Positions 8,945 to 16,352 of a stretch of 32,784 bases of DNA are shown here, piece after piece (positions within the stretch are counted from its first letter, which is position 1; the number at the start of each line of letters is the position of its first letter). Below the pieces are notes generated by a model. That model saw nothing but the letters and a program-made list of their open reading frames with translations. It was not told where the DNA came from and did no database searches. The translations under genes were made by a program, and so were the position numbers. Origin of the DNA: Candidatus Enterousia onthequi (GTDB lineage Bacteria; Pseudomonadota; Alphaproteobacteria; Rs-D84); contig JAGHVJ010000029.1 of NCBI GenBank assembly GCA_018064365.1, positions 1-32,784 on the forward strand, read 5' to 3'.

Positions 8945-9205
8945 ATGCAACAACAAACCGCCATTTGTACAAAAACAACAGATATGGGCAACTTGATTTT
9001 CATAGAATATAAAATCAATCGCCATATTTACACAATCGGTATTCCCGTTGACGATGCAGATTTTCAAATTGCAAAATCTTTAAAAAATGGTGATAAATTT
9101 ATAATTGAATCAATCAATATCGAATTAAACACAACAAAACAAGTTCAAATTCCAAACGGAACAATAGACACATTAAAATACATAGTAAAAAAAATCACCA
9201 GATAA
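8945..9205 (+). CDS. Small unknown protein
   Basis: This is an 86-residue protein of unknown function, predicted soluble, with alternating hydrophobic and polar residues that suggest beta strands (NLIFIEYKINRHIYTIGIPV). The ATG at 8945 lies two bases after the acetyltransferase stop, so it seems to be the last gene of that operon, with a terminator 10 bases downstream. No good ribosome site is seen. An in-frame ATG at residue 14 is another possible start. Confidence 0.6.
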   Translation: MQQQTAICTKTTDMGNLIFIEYKINRHIYTIGIPVDDADFQIAKSLKNGDKFIIESINIELNTTKQVQIPNGTIDTLKYIVKKITR

Positions 9206-9214
9206 AAAACATAT

Positions 9215-9247
9215 AAAAAATCACCCAGAACAACCTGGGTGATTTTT
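9215..9247. terminator. Bidirectional terminator
   Basis: The stem TCACCCAG/CTGGGTGA (9221-9228 with 9235-9242, loop AACAAC) is flanked by an A run and a T run. It serves the plus-strand lon-tsaB operon and the convergent DsbA-like gene. Confidence 0.88.
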
Positions 9248-9263
9248 AACTTGCACAATCAAA

Positions 9264-10076
9264 TTATTTATTCAAAGCATCAATAATTTGTTTGTATGGA
9301 ATCGCACCAGGGAATGCTTGTTCATTGATAATCAAGAACGGTGTTCCGCTGATTTCAAATTCCTGGGCCATACCACGAACATTTGCCAACTCACGTGTGA
9401 CAACTTCGCCCTGCATATCTGCTTCTAATTGTTTAACATCCAAACCTGCTTCTTTGGCAAACTTCAACACATTAGCTTTGACTTTTTCACCCAATTTTGC
9501 TCTATCTTTCATATCAGCTGGTGAAAAATATTCTTTTGTCATCAAAGAAGTAACCAATGCTGCAGCCTTGGCATTGTCCTGAATTTTTGCAGCAATCACA
9601 GCACGTGCCGGAGCATCAGACAATTCGCCATGGATAGAAAAGTTCTTCACAACAACGCGAACATCATCACGTTCTGCCAATACTTTTTCCAATTCGCCAT
9701 GAACACGACGGCAATAAGGACATGAAAAATCAGTCCAAATAAAGATTGTGTTTTTTGCATCAACATTACCCAAAACCGGTGCATCAGCAATCATGGATTC
9801 CGCACCAGACTTTACAGCCTTGCGAATCGCTTTATTTTTTTCTGCAGCCTGTTGTTCTTGATAACCATTTGCCATATCCTGCAAAATCATCGGATTGACA
9901 GATACCAAGTAATATGGTGTCACCAAACGAGTCACACAGCCAGCAACCAAAATAATTGCCAACAATTTAACGCATTTTTGCATTAAAGATTCGCCCTTGC
10001 CAGAATTGCCCAGCATTTGACCGCCAAACAAGAACAAAGCAATTGCGACAATCAAGATTAAAATTGTCCAAATCAT
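9264..10076 (-). CDS. Membrane-anchored DsbA-like thiol oxidoreductase
   Basis: This protein of 270 residues has two N-terminal hydrophobic segments (about 1-19 and 36-57) followed by a thioredoxin-fold domain of the DsbA/Com1 type. The active site CPYC is at 119-122 after the strand IFIWTDFS. A helical insertion follows, then the cis-proline loop GTPFLII near residue 246. It should be anchored in the inner membrane and act in the periplasm, forming or shuffling disulfides. AAGGAG lies just before the start. The window also encodes three exported proteins with 24-36 cysteines each, which are obvious candidate clients. It sits 69 bases downstream of recO. Confidence 0.9.
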   Translation of the reverse strand: MIWTILILIVAIALFLFGGQMLGNSGKGESLMQKCVKLLAIILVAGCVTRLVTPYYLVSVNPMILQDMANGYQEQQAAEKNKAIRKAVKSGAESMIADAPVLGNVDAKNTIFIWTDFSCPYCRRVHGELEKVLAERDDVRVVVKNFSIHGELSDAPARAVIAAKIQDNAKAAALVTSLMTKEYFSPADMKDRAKLGEKVKANVLKFAKEAGLDVKQLEADMQGEVVTRELANVRGMAQEFEISGTPFLIINEQAFPGAIPYKQIIDALNK

Positions 10077-10145
10077 AGTTTTCTCCTTTTCTATTGAACA
10101 CTACAAACATAAACAAATTTACAAAAAAGGCAAGCAAAAGATTTG

Positions 10146-10784
10146 CTATTTACGCAAAAAAATTCTGTAATCCGGAATTGACACATCCTGTTGCGCACAT
10201 ACACTTTCTAAAAACCGCAAAGTGACATCCAAATTTATAGGCAAATTGAATAACTTACCAACATATGGTGCCCCACAAGTCCTACACACAGCCCGCCCTG
10301 TTTTTGGCGACAAATAGATTAAATCGTCAACACAACCACAGCCTGAACAATGTGAAAAATCCAACGCATAACCCAATTCGCGCAACAAAACCAATTCCCA
10401 TTGCAAATAAGATTCCGATTTTATATCTGACAATGTCCGAATTGTAGCATCATATAAATTCGGATATGCCTCACGTTCTGGCAACAATGTTTCAATCAAT
10501 GCAAACATAGAATTCATAAATGTCAATTTTGATGAATCCATCATAGCAGACAACCCCAAATTTTTTTGCGACTCGAAATGAAACACACCCAATTGAGAAT
10601 CTAGACGTGCATTCCACCCAACCGTCCCCATCTGGCCAATCATGGGTTTATGTTTCACATTGCCCCCCACCCCACGCAACATTCCAGATAATACCCCATG
10701 CCCAGATGTAAAGATATGCGCAACTGCGTCCCTATCACCAAACGCCCGCATAGATACAATAATTCCATCTGTTTCTAACTTCAT
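10146..10784 (-). CDS. recO: DNA repair protein RecO
   Basis: RecO helps load RecA at gaps in the RecF pathway. The N-terminal OB fold begins LETDGIIVSMRAFGDRDAVAHIFT, and a zinc-binding motif CSGCGC followed by CRTCG is in the C-terminal half, where the family has it. The length of 212 residues is a little short of the usual 230-250. I chose ATG 10784 because the family begins with this stretch, and because a promoter with its -10 box seven bases upstream fits a leaderless mRNA. An upstream in-frame start at 10820 would lie inside the promoter. Confidence 0.9.
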   Translation of the reverse strand: MKLETDGIIVSMRAFGDRDAVAHIFTSGHGVLSGMLRGVGGNVKHKPMIGQMGTVGWNARLDSQLGVFHFESQKNLGLSAMMDSSKLTFMNSMFALIETLLPEREAYPNLYDATIRTLSDIKSESYLQWELVLLRELGYALDFSHCSGCGCVDDLIYLSPKTGRAVCRTCGAPYVGKLFNLPINLDVTLRFLESVCAQQDVSIPDYRIFLRK

Positions 10785-10791
10785 AACAGAA

Positions 10792-10820
10792 ATTATGCCA
10801 CACCTGTACATAATCAGCAA
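10792..10820 (-). promoter_or_regulatory. recO promoter abutting the start codon
   Basis: On the minus strand TTGCTG is followed after 17 bases by CATAAT with an extended TG-G element. Seven bases later comes the recO ATG at 10784. The predicted transcription start falls on or next to the ATG, and no Shine-Dalgarno is present. Confidence 0.6.
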
Positions 10821-10821
10821 T

Positions 10822-10850
10822 AAAAAAACCGATACTTTTATAGTAATCGG
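10822..10850 (-). terminator. Terminator upstream of recO
   Basis: The stem CCGATTACT/AGTATCGG (with one bulge) is followed on the minus strand by seven T residues. It ends the unknown gene at 10862-11365 and directly precedes the recO promoter. Confidence 0.75.
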
Positions 10851-10861
10851 CTTTGTATTTT

Positions 10862-11365
10862 TTATCGAGCGTTATTCTTGGGACCTCGCACAAAATTTCT
10901 TAATAAATTAGCAACGCGACATACTTTTTGCAATTTTGTTTTATGAAAAGCAATATCTTGAACCACAGGCACATATTGAAGACACCGCAAACAATAAATT
11001 GGACCTTCTTGCGCACAATCTAATTTTGCAGATACAGTATCTCCTTTATCATTAGTCCTATCATGAAACTTGCCACAACACACCCACGGTCCAAATGTCT
11101 CATTTTTATACCCAACACGACACCATACATACACCCCATGCTTGGACGATGGCGTATTAACATCCCCTTGTTTGCCAGATGTTTCTGATGTAATAACCTG
11201 CACACATTCCAGTTCCGGATTTTCACGTTGCAAAATTACAAAAATTTCTTTTAACATTTTTCTAAAATGGATTTGTTTACCACGATATTTAGTTGTTTTT
11301 TTCGTATCTATAAACACACCTGTTTTATTTATCGTAATATATTCTGTACTTGGAATATCATTCAT
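10862..11365 (-). CDS. Unknown cysteine-containing protein
   Basis: I do not recognise this 167-residue protein. It is probably cytoplasmic because it has no signal peptide or membrane span. It carries several cysteines in its second half (VCCGKF, YCLRCLQY), which might bind zinc. The C-terminus is basic (RNFVRGPKNNAR). GGATGAAAG precedes the start. It has its own promoter and a terminator, so it is a single-gene unit. It shows no obvious similarity to the other unknown protein of similar size at 3627-4121. Confidence 0.72.
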   Translation of the reverse strand: MNDIPSTEYITINKTGVFIDTKKTTKYRGKQIHFRKMLKEIFVILQRENPELECVQVITSETSGKQGDVNTPSSKHGVYVWCRVGYKNETFGPWVCCGKFHDRTNDKGDTVSAKLDCAQEGPIYCLRCLQYVPVVQDIAFHKTKLQKVCRVANLLRNFVRGPKNNAR

Positions 11366-11393
11366 CTTTCATCCTTTTTTGTTCACGAAACAA

Positions 11394-11421
11394 AAAATAG
11401 CACAAACTGCATAAATGTCAA
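11394..11421 (-). promoter_or_regulatory. Promoter of the unknown gene at 10862-11365
   Basis: A perfect -35 TTGACA (11416-11421) is followed after 16 bases by TATTTT (11394-11399) on the minus strand, about 28 bases upstream of the ATG. It overlaps the end of the rplI terminator region. Confidence 0.6.
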
Positions 11422-11422
11422 C

Positions 11423-11448
11423 AAAAAACACCCCATAATTCGGGGTGT
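11423..11448 (-). terminator. Terminator of the rpsF-rpsR-rplI operon
   Basis: The stem ACACCCC/GGGGTGT (11428-11434 with 11442-11448) is followed on the minus strand by a T run, 21 bases after the rplI stop. Confidence 0.88.
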
Positions 11449-11469
11449 CTTTTATATTTGTTTTGCAAA

Positions 11470-12051
11470 TTATTCAGCATCAGCGACTTTTTCTTCTGCA
11501 ACTTCTGCCTTTGCTTCTTCTTTGACTTCTTCAACTGGTTCTTCTTCAACTTTCTTTGTACCAAAAGTCAATTTTTTACCAGCAACCAAAGCATCGATTT
11601 CTTCTTGTGTTTGTGCAACGTAAATTTTCACAGGCACAATCACATCTGCATGCAATGCAATTTGCGTATCGAATGCACCAATTGTTTTAATTGGCGAACC
11701 CAACAAAACCTGAGCAGATTCCACAGAAACATTTGCAACTTCTTTCAAAGTACGTGCAATATCACGACTTGACACAGAACCATACAATTGACCTGTATCA
11801 CCCGCCTGACGAATCATATAGAATTTTGCATTTTTAACTGCATCAACAAAAGATTCTGCCTTTTTGCGAGCATTTTCCTGACGAGCAACCAATTCTGCCT
11901 TTTGTGCTTCAAACAAAGCAACATTTTCACGTGTCCAACGCATCGCTTTTTTGTTTGGCAACAAATAGTTACGTGCAAAACCAGTTTTCACTTCGACTGC
12001 ATCGCCGATATTACCCAACTTTGTGATTTTTTCTGTCAAAATAACTTTCAT
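11470..12051 (-). CDS. rplI: Ribosomal protein L9
   Basis: This large-subunit protein binds 23S rRNA near the L1 stalk. The N-terminal domain has the family signature (MKVILTEKITKLGNIGDAVEVK then GFARNYLLPNKKA), followed by the long connecting helix and the C-terminal domain containing GQLYGSVSSRDI. It has 193 residues, about 40 more than E. coli L9. The excess is a Glu/Ala/Lys-rich acidic tail from about residue 165, as in other alphaproteobacteria. AAGGA precedes the start. It is the third gene of the rpsF-rpsR-rplI operon, 51 bases after rpsR. Confidence 0.97.
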   Translation of the reverse strand: MKVILTEKITKLGNIGDAVEVKTGFARNYLLPNKKAMRWTRENVALFEAQKAELVARQENARKKAESFVDAVKNAKFYMIRQAGDTGQLYGSVSSRDIARTLKEVANVSVESAQVLLGSPIKTIGAFDTQIALHADVIVPVKIYVAQTQEEIDALVAGKKLTFGTKKVEEEPVEEVKEEAKAEVAEEKVADAE

Positions 12052-12102
12052 TTTATCTGTCCTTTTTGTTTCAAAGTTAGAGGTTTCCCCCAGATTTAAT
12101 TT

Positions 12103-12330
12103 TTAACCTATATTATTACGAACAAATGGCAACAATCCCAAATGACGTGCACGTTTAATAGCCGTTGCCAATGCACGTTGATCTTTTTGGGAAACACCAC
12201 TGATACGAGATGGCACGATTTTACCACGTTCAGTAATATAGTGAGATAAAGTTTTAATATCTTTGTAATCAATAACCTTGCCCTTTAATGGGTTAGATTT
12301 TTTACGATAAATTGCTGCACGAACTGCCAT
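12103..12330 (-). CDS. rpsR: Ribosomal protein S18
   Basis: This 75-residue small-subunit protein pairs with S6 on the platform. Family landmarks are [26 protein letters not shown], then [30 protein letters not shown]. Its ATG overlaps the rpsF stop (TAATG), so translation is coupled, which keeps the S6 and S18 partners in balance. A RimI-like acetyltransferase, whose known target in E. coli is the S18 N-terminus, is encoded at 8547-8942. Confidence 0.97.
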   Translation of the reverse strand: MAVRAAIYRKKSNPLKGKVIDYKDIKTLSHYITERGKIVPSRISGVSQKDQRALATAIKRARHLGLLPFVRNNIG

Positions 12331-12674
12331 TATTCTGCCTCCTCGGTATCTGTAGTTTTCTTCATCATAATAGATTGTGTTGTTGACAATTCTTCAACAC
12401 GGATGTTCAAGAAACGGATAACATCTTCATCAATACGAGAACGACGTTCCAATTCAACAATCGCACTACCAGGCAATTCAATGTTTAACATAACATAATG
12501 AGCCTTGCGATTTTTACGAATGATATATGCCAAATTTTTCAATCCCCAGAATTCTGTAGATTTAACAGCACCACCCAATTCTTTAATAATTTCTGTAAAT
12601 TTTGCCGCTTTTTCTTTAACCTGCGACTCGGTCAAGTCTTGACGAAAAACCAAGACACTTTCATAGTAAGCCAT
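12330..12674 (-). CDS. rpsF: Ribosomal protein S6
   Basis: This 114-residue protein starts [21 protein letters not shown] and carries the family's [24 protein letters not shown] and FLNIRVEE stretches. I chose ATG 12674 because AAAGGAAA lies just upstream and the protein then begins as the family does; the reading frame stays open upstream only by chance. It is the first gene of the operon, preceded by a structured leader. Confidence 0.97.
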   Translation of the reverse strand: MAYYESVLVFRQDLTESQVKEKAAKFTEIIKELGGAVKSTEFWGLKNLAYIIRKNRKAHYVMLNIELPGSAIVELERRSRIDEDVIRFLNIRVEELSTTQSIMMKKTTDTEEAE

Positions 12675-12696
12675 TTTATTTCCTTTGGTCTTATAT

Positions 12697-12740
12697 GTGT
12701 TTATATTGGCCGGTTGCATCATTACAACCAGCAGGAACAC
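12697..12740 (-). promoter_or_regulatory. Structured rpsF leader, possible S6:S18 autoregulatory site
   Basis: In the rpsF 5' leader, GTGTT/AACAC (12736-12740 with 12697-12701) encloses CTGGTTG/CAACCGG (12725-12731 with 12710-12716) with an eight-base apical loop and an asymmetric internal loop. Many bacteria regulate rpsF by an S6:S18-binding leader, and the position fits. A promoter TTGATT-N16-CATAAT lies just upstream. I cannot confirm the motif's conserved bases. Confidence 0.45.
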
Positions 12741-12807
12741 CCCAATTATGCAGAAAAAATTCCAAAAATCAAGCAAAATTTCACTATTGCACTTTCTCGA
12801 AAGCAAC

Positions 12808-12828
12808 AAAAAAGCCCCTTGCGGGGCC
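12808..12828 (-). terminator. Terminator of the DUF805 gene
   Basis: The stem GCCCC/GGGGC (12814-12818 with 12823-12827) is followed on the minus strand by six T residues, eight bases after the DUF805 stop. Confidence 0.85.
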
Positions 12829-12835
12829 ATTAAAT

Positions 12836-13375
12836 TTAATCACGATACGGATTATTCTGTGTTTTCGACGGGAAACACGCCAAAACCAACATCACAATTC
12901 CCCAACAAAAATCCAACCAACCAATAATCGAAGATATACGCAACGGAGCCGCAATCACCCATGGCACCAATATAGAATAGACCAAAAACACCAAATTTAT
13001 ATACAACAATCTTGCAGTAAATCCAGCATCATGCAATCTACGCGCCATAACAGCCCATATCGGTACAATCACAACAGTACAAAACAGCAACCACATCATC
13101 GCAATAAAACTAGAGAACAATAAATTAACACCCTGCAAAAACCAAGATGCCGTCAACAAACCAACGACCCCAATTACAACAAACAACATCGCCCACCAAT
13201 ATTCTGCACGTGTTGCGACACCGTCAAACTGGAAATATTTTTTAAAGAAATTTGACACAGCACGTCCAAAAGACACACATTTGGATCTTTTTTCTGTACG
13301 CGCAACCGATTTTGCAACCTTGCGTTGTGCAACAGTTTTATTAGACTTTTTCACAATCTGTTTTTTTATTGGCAT
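12836..13375 (-). CDS. DUF805 membrane protein
   Basis: This is an inner-membrane protein of the DUF805 (YhaH-like) family. A basic N-terminal extension of about 45 residues is followed by FDGVATRAEYWWA and several membrane spans, including the ARRLHDAGF motif characteristic of the family. The length of 179 residues is longer than the usual 120-150 because of the Lys/Arg-rich N-terminus. AGGAGA lies just before the start. The function of the family is unknown. It is upstream of rpsF but separated from it by a terminator. Confidence 0.9.
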   Translation of the reverse strand: MPIKKQIVKKSNKTVAQRKVAKSVARTEKRSKCVSFGRAVSNFFKKYFQFDGVATRAEYWWAMLFVVIGVVGLLTASWFLQGVNLLFSSFIAMMWLLFCTVVIVPIWAVMARRLHDAGFTARLLYINLVFLVYSILVPWVIAAPLRISSIIGWLDFCWGIVMLVLACFPSKTQNNPYRD

Positions 13376-13523
13376 ATATTTCTCCTATCTCGATACCAGA
13401 CAATTCTACTATTTTTATAAAACAAACACAAGTTTTTTTATTATGAATTCAAAACAGTTGACTTGCACTTACAAAATTTACTAACCTTGATATTGATAAA
13501 AACGGAGGGCCACGCAAAAAAAC

Positions 13524-14297
13524 ATGACAAACCAATTCCACAGAACATTGAATTGCATGACATTAATTGTCGCAATATTGTTTATATTGCTTGGCTTTTG
13601 GCATGTTGAATTTCTGGAATTGACCGCAACAAATTACATAATAAACGGCATGATAATTGGCACTGGGTTATTTGGCATCGGCCTGTGTTTTTATGAAATG
13701 ATACGACTACTTCCAGAATATAAATGGTTATCTGGATATACCCACAACCGCCGCAACATGAAATTACCACCCCATATTTTGCGCCAAATCGCAATGATTT
13801 TACAACATCGTCCATGCCGCATTTACGCAAACACTTTGACAGGATTGATGGATATGGTCGCCGAACGTTTTAATTCTGCACGTGAATCGATTCGTTTTAT
13901 AACCAGCACCCTAATATTCTTGGGATTATTTGGCACATTTTGGGGGTTAATTACAACACTTGGTGGATTTGGTGATTTAATTACCAACCTGAATCCAGAA
14001 GACGCAAATGTAATGGCCGCGATTCAAAATGGGTTATCTGCACCACTATCTGGAATGGCGACCGCATTTACATCATCACTGTTGGGACTGGGGGCCAGTT
14101 TGATTGTTGGCTTGCTGGATCATTTTGTTGGTATCGCACACAGCACTATTTACACAGAATTGGGTAATTACATGGCGGCGCACACACATACAGTTGATAC
14201 AGATTCACCAGCACAAGTATTACCAAATATTGATTTGAACACACAAAAAATAACCGCCATGGTTGCAAATATTGAACGCAATTCTATGGACTCGTAA
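13524..14297 (+). CDS. MotA/TolQ/ExbB-like proton channel subunit
   Basis: This inner-membrane protein of 257 residues has four hydrophobic segments: about 12-30, 40-60, 124-148 and 170-200. The third contains FLGLFGTFWGLITTLGGF, the hallmark of the MotA/TolQ/ExbB family, and the fourth LSGMATAFTSSLLGLGASLIVG matches the other pore helix. The family forms a proton-driven pentamer around a dimer of a MotB/TolR/ExbD-type partner. The next gene encodes such a partner, 25 bases downstream. A GGAGG is 15 bases before the ATG, longer than usual. No flagellar or Tol-Pal gene is nearby, so the machine driven is unknown. Confidence 0.88.
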   Translation: MTNQFHRTLNCMTLIVAILFILLGFWHVEFLELTATNYIINGMIIGTGLFGIGLCFYEMIRLLPEYKWLSGYTHNRRNMKLPPHILRQIAMILQHRPCRIYANTLTGLMDMVAERFNSARESIRFITSTLIFLGLFGTFWGLITTLGGFGDLITNLNPEDANVMAAIQNGLSAPLSGMATAFTSSLLGLGASLIVGLLDHFVGIAHSTIYTELGNYMAAHTHTVDTDSPAQVLPNIDLNTQKITAMVANIERNSMDS

Positions 14298-14322
14298 AAA
14301 AACAAGAGAGAGGGAAATCAAA

Positions 14323-15447
14323 ATGTTAAACATTCGTTACAAAGAAAAAACAAATGCATGGCCAGGCTTTGTCGATTTATTTTCGAACATGGTTATCATC
14401 TTGATATTTTTACTGATGGTATTTGTATTTTTATGGGTAACAACATCCGCATTTAATAAAAACAAAGATATGCGCACTGTATCCGAATTACGTCAAACAA
14501 ACGCAGAACAAACCGCATTGATTCAACAAATGGAAAATGACGAGGCCGAAGCCAAACGTTTGCTATTATTGGCACGCGATGAAATCAATTCTAACGAATC
14601 CAGTTTTACTGATTTAAGTAACGCATATGAAATGAAATTACAAGAATTAGAAAAACAAACTGCTGATTTACAAACCCAGGTGCAAAGCCTACAAAACAAT
14701 AAAAATTTGACCACAAAATACGAAGAGCAAATTGCTGAATTAGAACGGCAAGTATCACGCCACAAATCTGAACGCGAAAATTTAGTATCTCAAATTGATA
14801 CTTTGCAAAAAAAGTTAGACGAACAATCCGATGTTCAAACATCGGTTGCAAACGCAGAAATTGAAAAATTACAATTTGAATTGGCACGCACACGTGCAGA
14901 TGCGGCCGCAGCCCAGGCAGAATACATCAGTATGTCTGACAAATTAAACCGTGCCTTGGCGGATAAAGTGGCTGAATTAAATGAACTAACAAAATATCAA
15001 TCTGATTTTTATCGTGCCATCAAAGACGCTATTGGTAATCGCACAATAATGCAACCCGACGGCGACAGATTTATTGTTTCCAGTGATATTTTATTTTCAT
15101 CAGGAAAATACAGTCTATCTGCCGACGGGAAAAAACAACTGGTGGCAATTGCCAACGCCATCCGCGATTTTGAAACAAAAATTGATCCGAATGTAAAATG
15201 GATAATTCGTGTTGATGGTCATACAGACAACAAACCTGTGGTATCTGGCACACATGGATACAAAAACAATTTGCAATTATCAATGCTACGCGCCAGTGCA
15301 GTTGTTGATGAATTGGCAAAAAACGGTGTATCGCGCAGACGCTTGATTCCCAGTGGTTTTGGCGATATGCACCCAATTGAATTGGGCAACGACGCGGCAT
15401 CTTTGCAAAAAAATCGCAGAATAGAATTACAACTAACTAACAAATAA
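14323..15447 (+). CDS. OmpA/MotB-like peptidoglycan-binding stator protein
   Basis: This 374-residue protein has one N-terminal membrane helix (about 20-43) preceded by WPGFVDLFSN; Asp18 sits where MotB-type proteins carry the proton-binding aspartate. A long coiled coil (about 45-225, rich in Glu, Gln and Lys heptads) leads to an OmpA-like domain (about 240-374) with VDGHTDNKPV, the LSMLRASAVVDELAKNGV helix and NRRIELQL, which should bind peptidoglycan. I chose ATG 14323 because GAGGGAAA lies just upstream. It pairs with the TolQ/MotA-like protein, whose 3' end lies just before. The coiled coil would hold the OmpA domain far from the membrane. Confidence 0.9.
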   Translation: MLNIRYKEKTNAWPGFVDLFSNMVIILIFLLMVFVFLWVTTSAFNKNKDMRTVSELRQTNAEQTALIQQMENDEAEAKRLLLLARDEINSNESSFTDLSNAYEMKLQELEKQTADLQTQVQSLQNNKNLTTKYEEQIAELERQVSRHKSERENLVSQIDTLQKKLDEQSDVQTSVANAEIEKLQFELARTRADAAAAQAEYISMSDKLNRALADKVAELNELTKYQSDFYRAIKDAIGNRTIMQPDGDRFIVSSDILFSSGKYSLSADGKKQLVAIANAIRDFETKIDPNVKWIIRVDGHTDNKPVVSGTHGYKNNLQLSMLRASAVVDELAKNGVSRRRLIPSGFGDMHPIELGNDAASLQKNRRIELQLTNK

Positions 15448-15760
15448 ACACAACGCTAAACAGGTCCTAAAAACAAGTAAAAAAACAGCGGTTGGGGTGT
15501 TGATAAATCAGTATGCTTTGACTCCGTTGATCTTCCAGAACAGATCTGTATTTTATACACCAACGGCACCCCAATCAAATAAAACAATATACAAAAATAA
15601 CGACACAACCATGACATCCCATGCATAAACAAACGCACCAAGATGTCACAAATTGTGCCGAACATACAAAAGCTTATCACAGCCCCGAACCCAATTCCCA
15701 ATTAGATTCATAATTATAATATCAAAGAACCACCAAAAGTATCAAGCAAAATTTATAAGA
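15448..15760. other. Intergenic region with nested inverted repeats
   Basis: There is no convincing gene here. The arm TTGGGGTG at 15492-15499 pairs with CACCCCAA at 15567-15574, and directly adjacent CCGTTG (15524-15529) pairs with CAACGG (15561-15566). A GATCT/AGATC hairpin lies inside. A minus-strand frame from a TTG at 15701 could encode 81 residues with hydrophobic stretches but has no ribosome site. The remaining bases show nothing recognisable. Confidence 0.4.
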
Positions 15761-15791
15761 AAAAACACCCTTGGGATAAAACCCAAGGGTG
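15761..15791 (-). terminator. Terminator of the YgiW-like gene
   Basis: The stem CACCCTTGGG/CCCAAGGGTG (15766-15775 with 15782-15791) is followed by T residues on the minus strand, 20 bases after the stop of the OB-fold gene. Confidence 0.9.
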
Positions 15792-15810
15792 GCACAAACC
15801 GAACAACGAA

Positions 15811-16218
15811 TTACATTGTTGTAATATAGTCAACTTCGATAACATCGGGTTCGCCGTTATCACCTTTATCTATTTCGCCTTTGAGTTTCATTTTCATATC
15901 CGGCATAACAACCATATCACCCAAAATTACAGGTTCTATTTCAACACTGATTGAACCTGTTGAATCTTGGAAAACATACATTTCATCACCCAAACTTTCA
16001 ACCAGATAACCTGTCATAACAACATTTTGATTATCCATCATTGTTGGAATTTGATTGACTGTGACGATTGCATCCATCACAGGTTCTACCACAGTCGTGA
16101 TTTTGACCGTATTCATATCATGATTATTGTGCATATTGTTATGATGCATACCCGTCCCCGCAACCGCGTTTCCTGCAACGAAAGCAGACAATATTGCCAA
16201 AGTGTAAATTTTTTTCAT
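15811..16218 (-). CDS. YgiW/YdeI-type periplasmic OB-fold protein
   Basis: This exported protein of 135 residues has an N-terminal signal peptide (MKKIYTLAILSAFVAGNAVAG) and a His/Met/Asn-rich stretch at about 24-36 that could bind metal. It ends in a bacterial OB-fold (BOF) domain, seen in VVMTGYLVESLGDEMYVFQDSTGSI and the closing GEIDKG...IEVDYI. Members of this family are linked to stress tolerance in other bacteria. I chose ATG 16218 because GGAG lies just upstream and the protein then starts with its signal peptide; an earlier in-frame start lacks support. It is an isolated gene with a terminator. Confidence 0.85.
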   Translation of the reverse strand: MKKIYTLAILSAFVAGNAVAGTGMHHNNMHNNHDMNTVKITTVVEPVMDAIVTVNQIPTMMDNQNVVMTGYLVESLGDEMYVFQDSTGSISVEIEPVILGDMVVMPDMKMKLKGEIDKGDNGEPDVIEVDYITTM

Positions 16219-16325
16219 TTGTATCTCCATTTTGTTAAAGTTACGCACGCAAATTATATCTTTACACCACAATAAAACATATAGGATTCATTTGCCCCAC
16301 ACAAAACATAGAAATCAAATTTTAT

Positions 16326-16352
16326 AAAAAAAGTCAGGCTTTCGCCTGACTT
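16326..16352 (-). terminator. Terminator of the mscS operon
   Basis: The stem GTCAGGC/GCCTGAC (16333-16339 with 16344-16350) is followed by a T run on the minus strand and touches the mscS stop codon. It ends the three-gene transcript that begins at 21978. Confidence 0.88.

Noticed and set aside
13524-15447. Zorya anti-phage system (ZorAB)
   Set aside because: The two genes are MotA/MotB-like, but the long tail expected on ZorA is absent, the coiled coil is on the OmpA-type partner, and no ZorC, ZorD or ZorE gene follows.
15456-15701. 81-residue hydrophobic protein on the minus strand
   Set aside because: It begins at a TTG without a ribosome site and its end overlaps strongly paired inverted repeats; support is too weak to call a gene.
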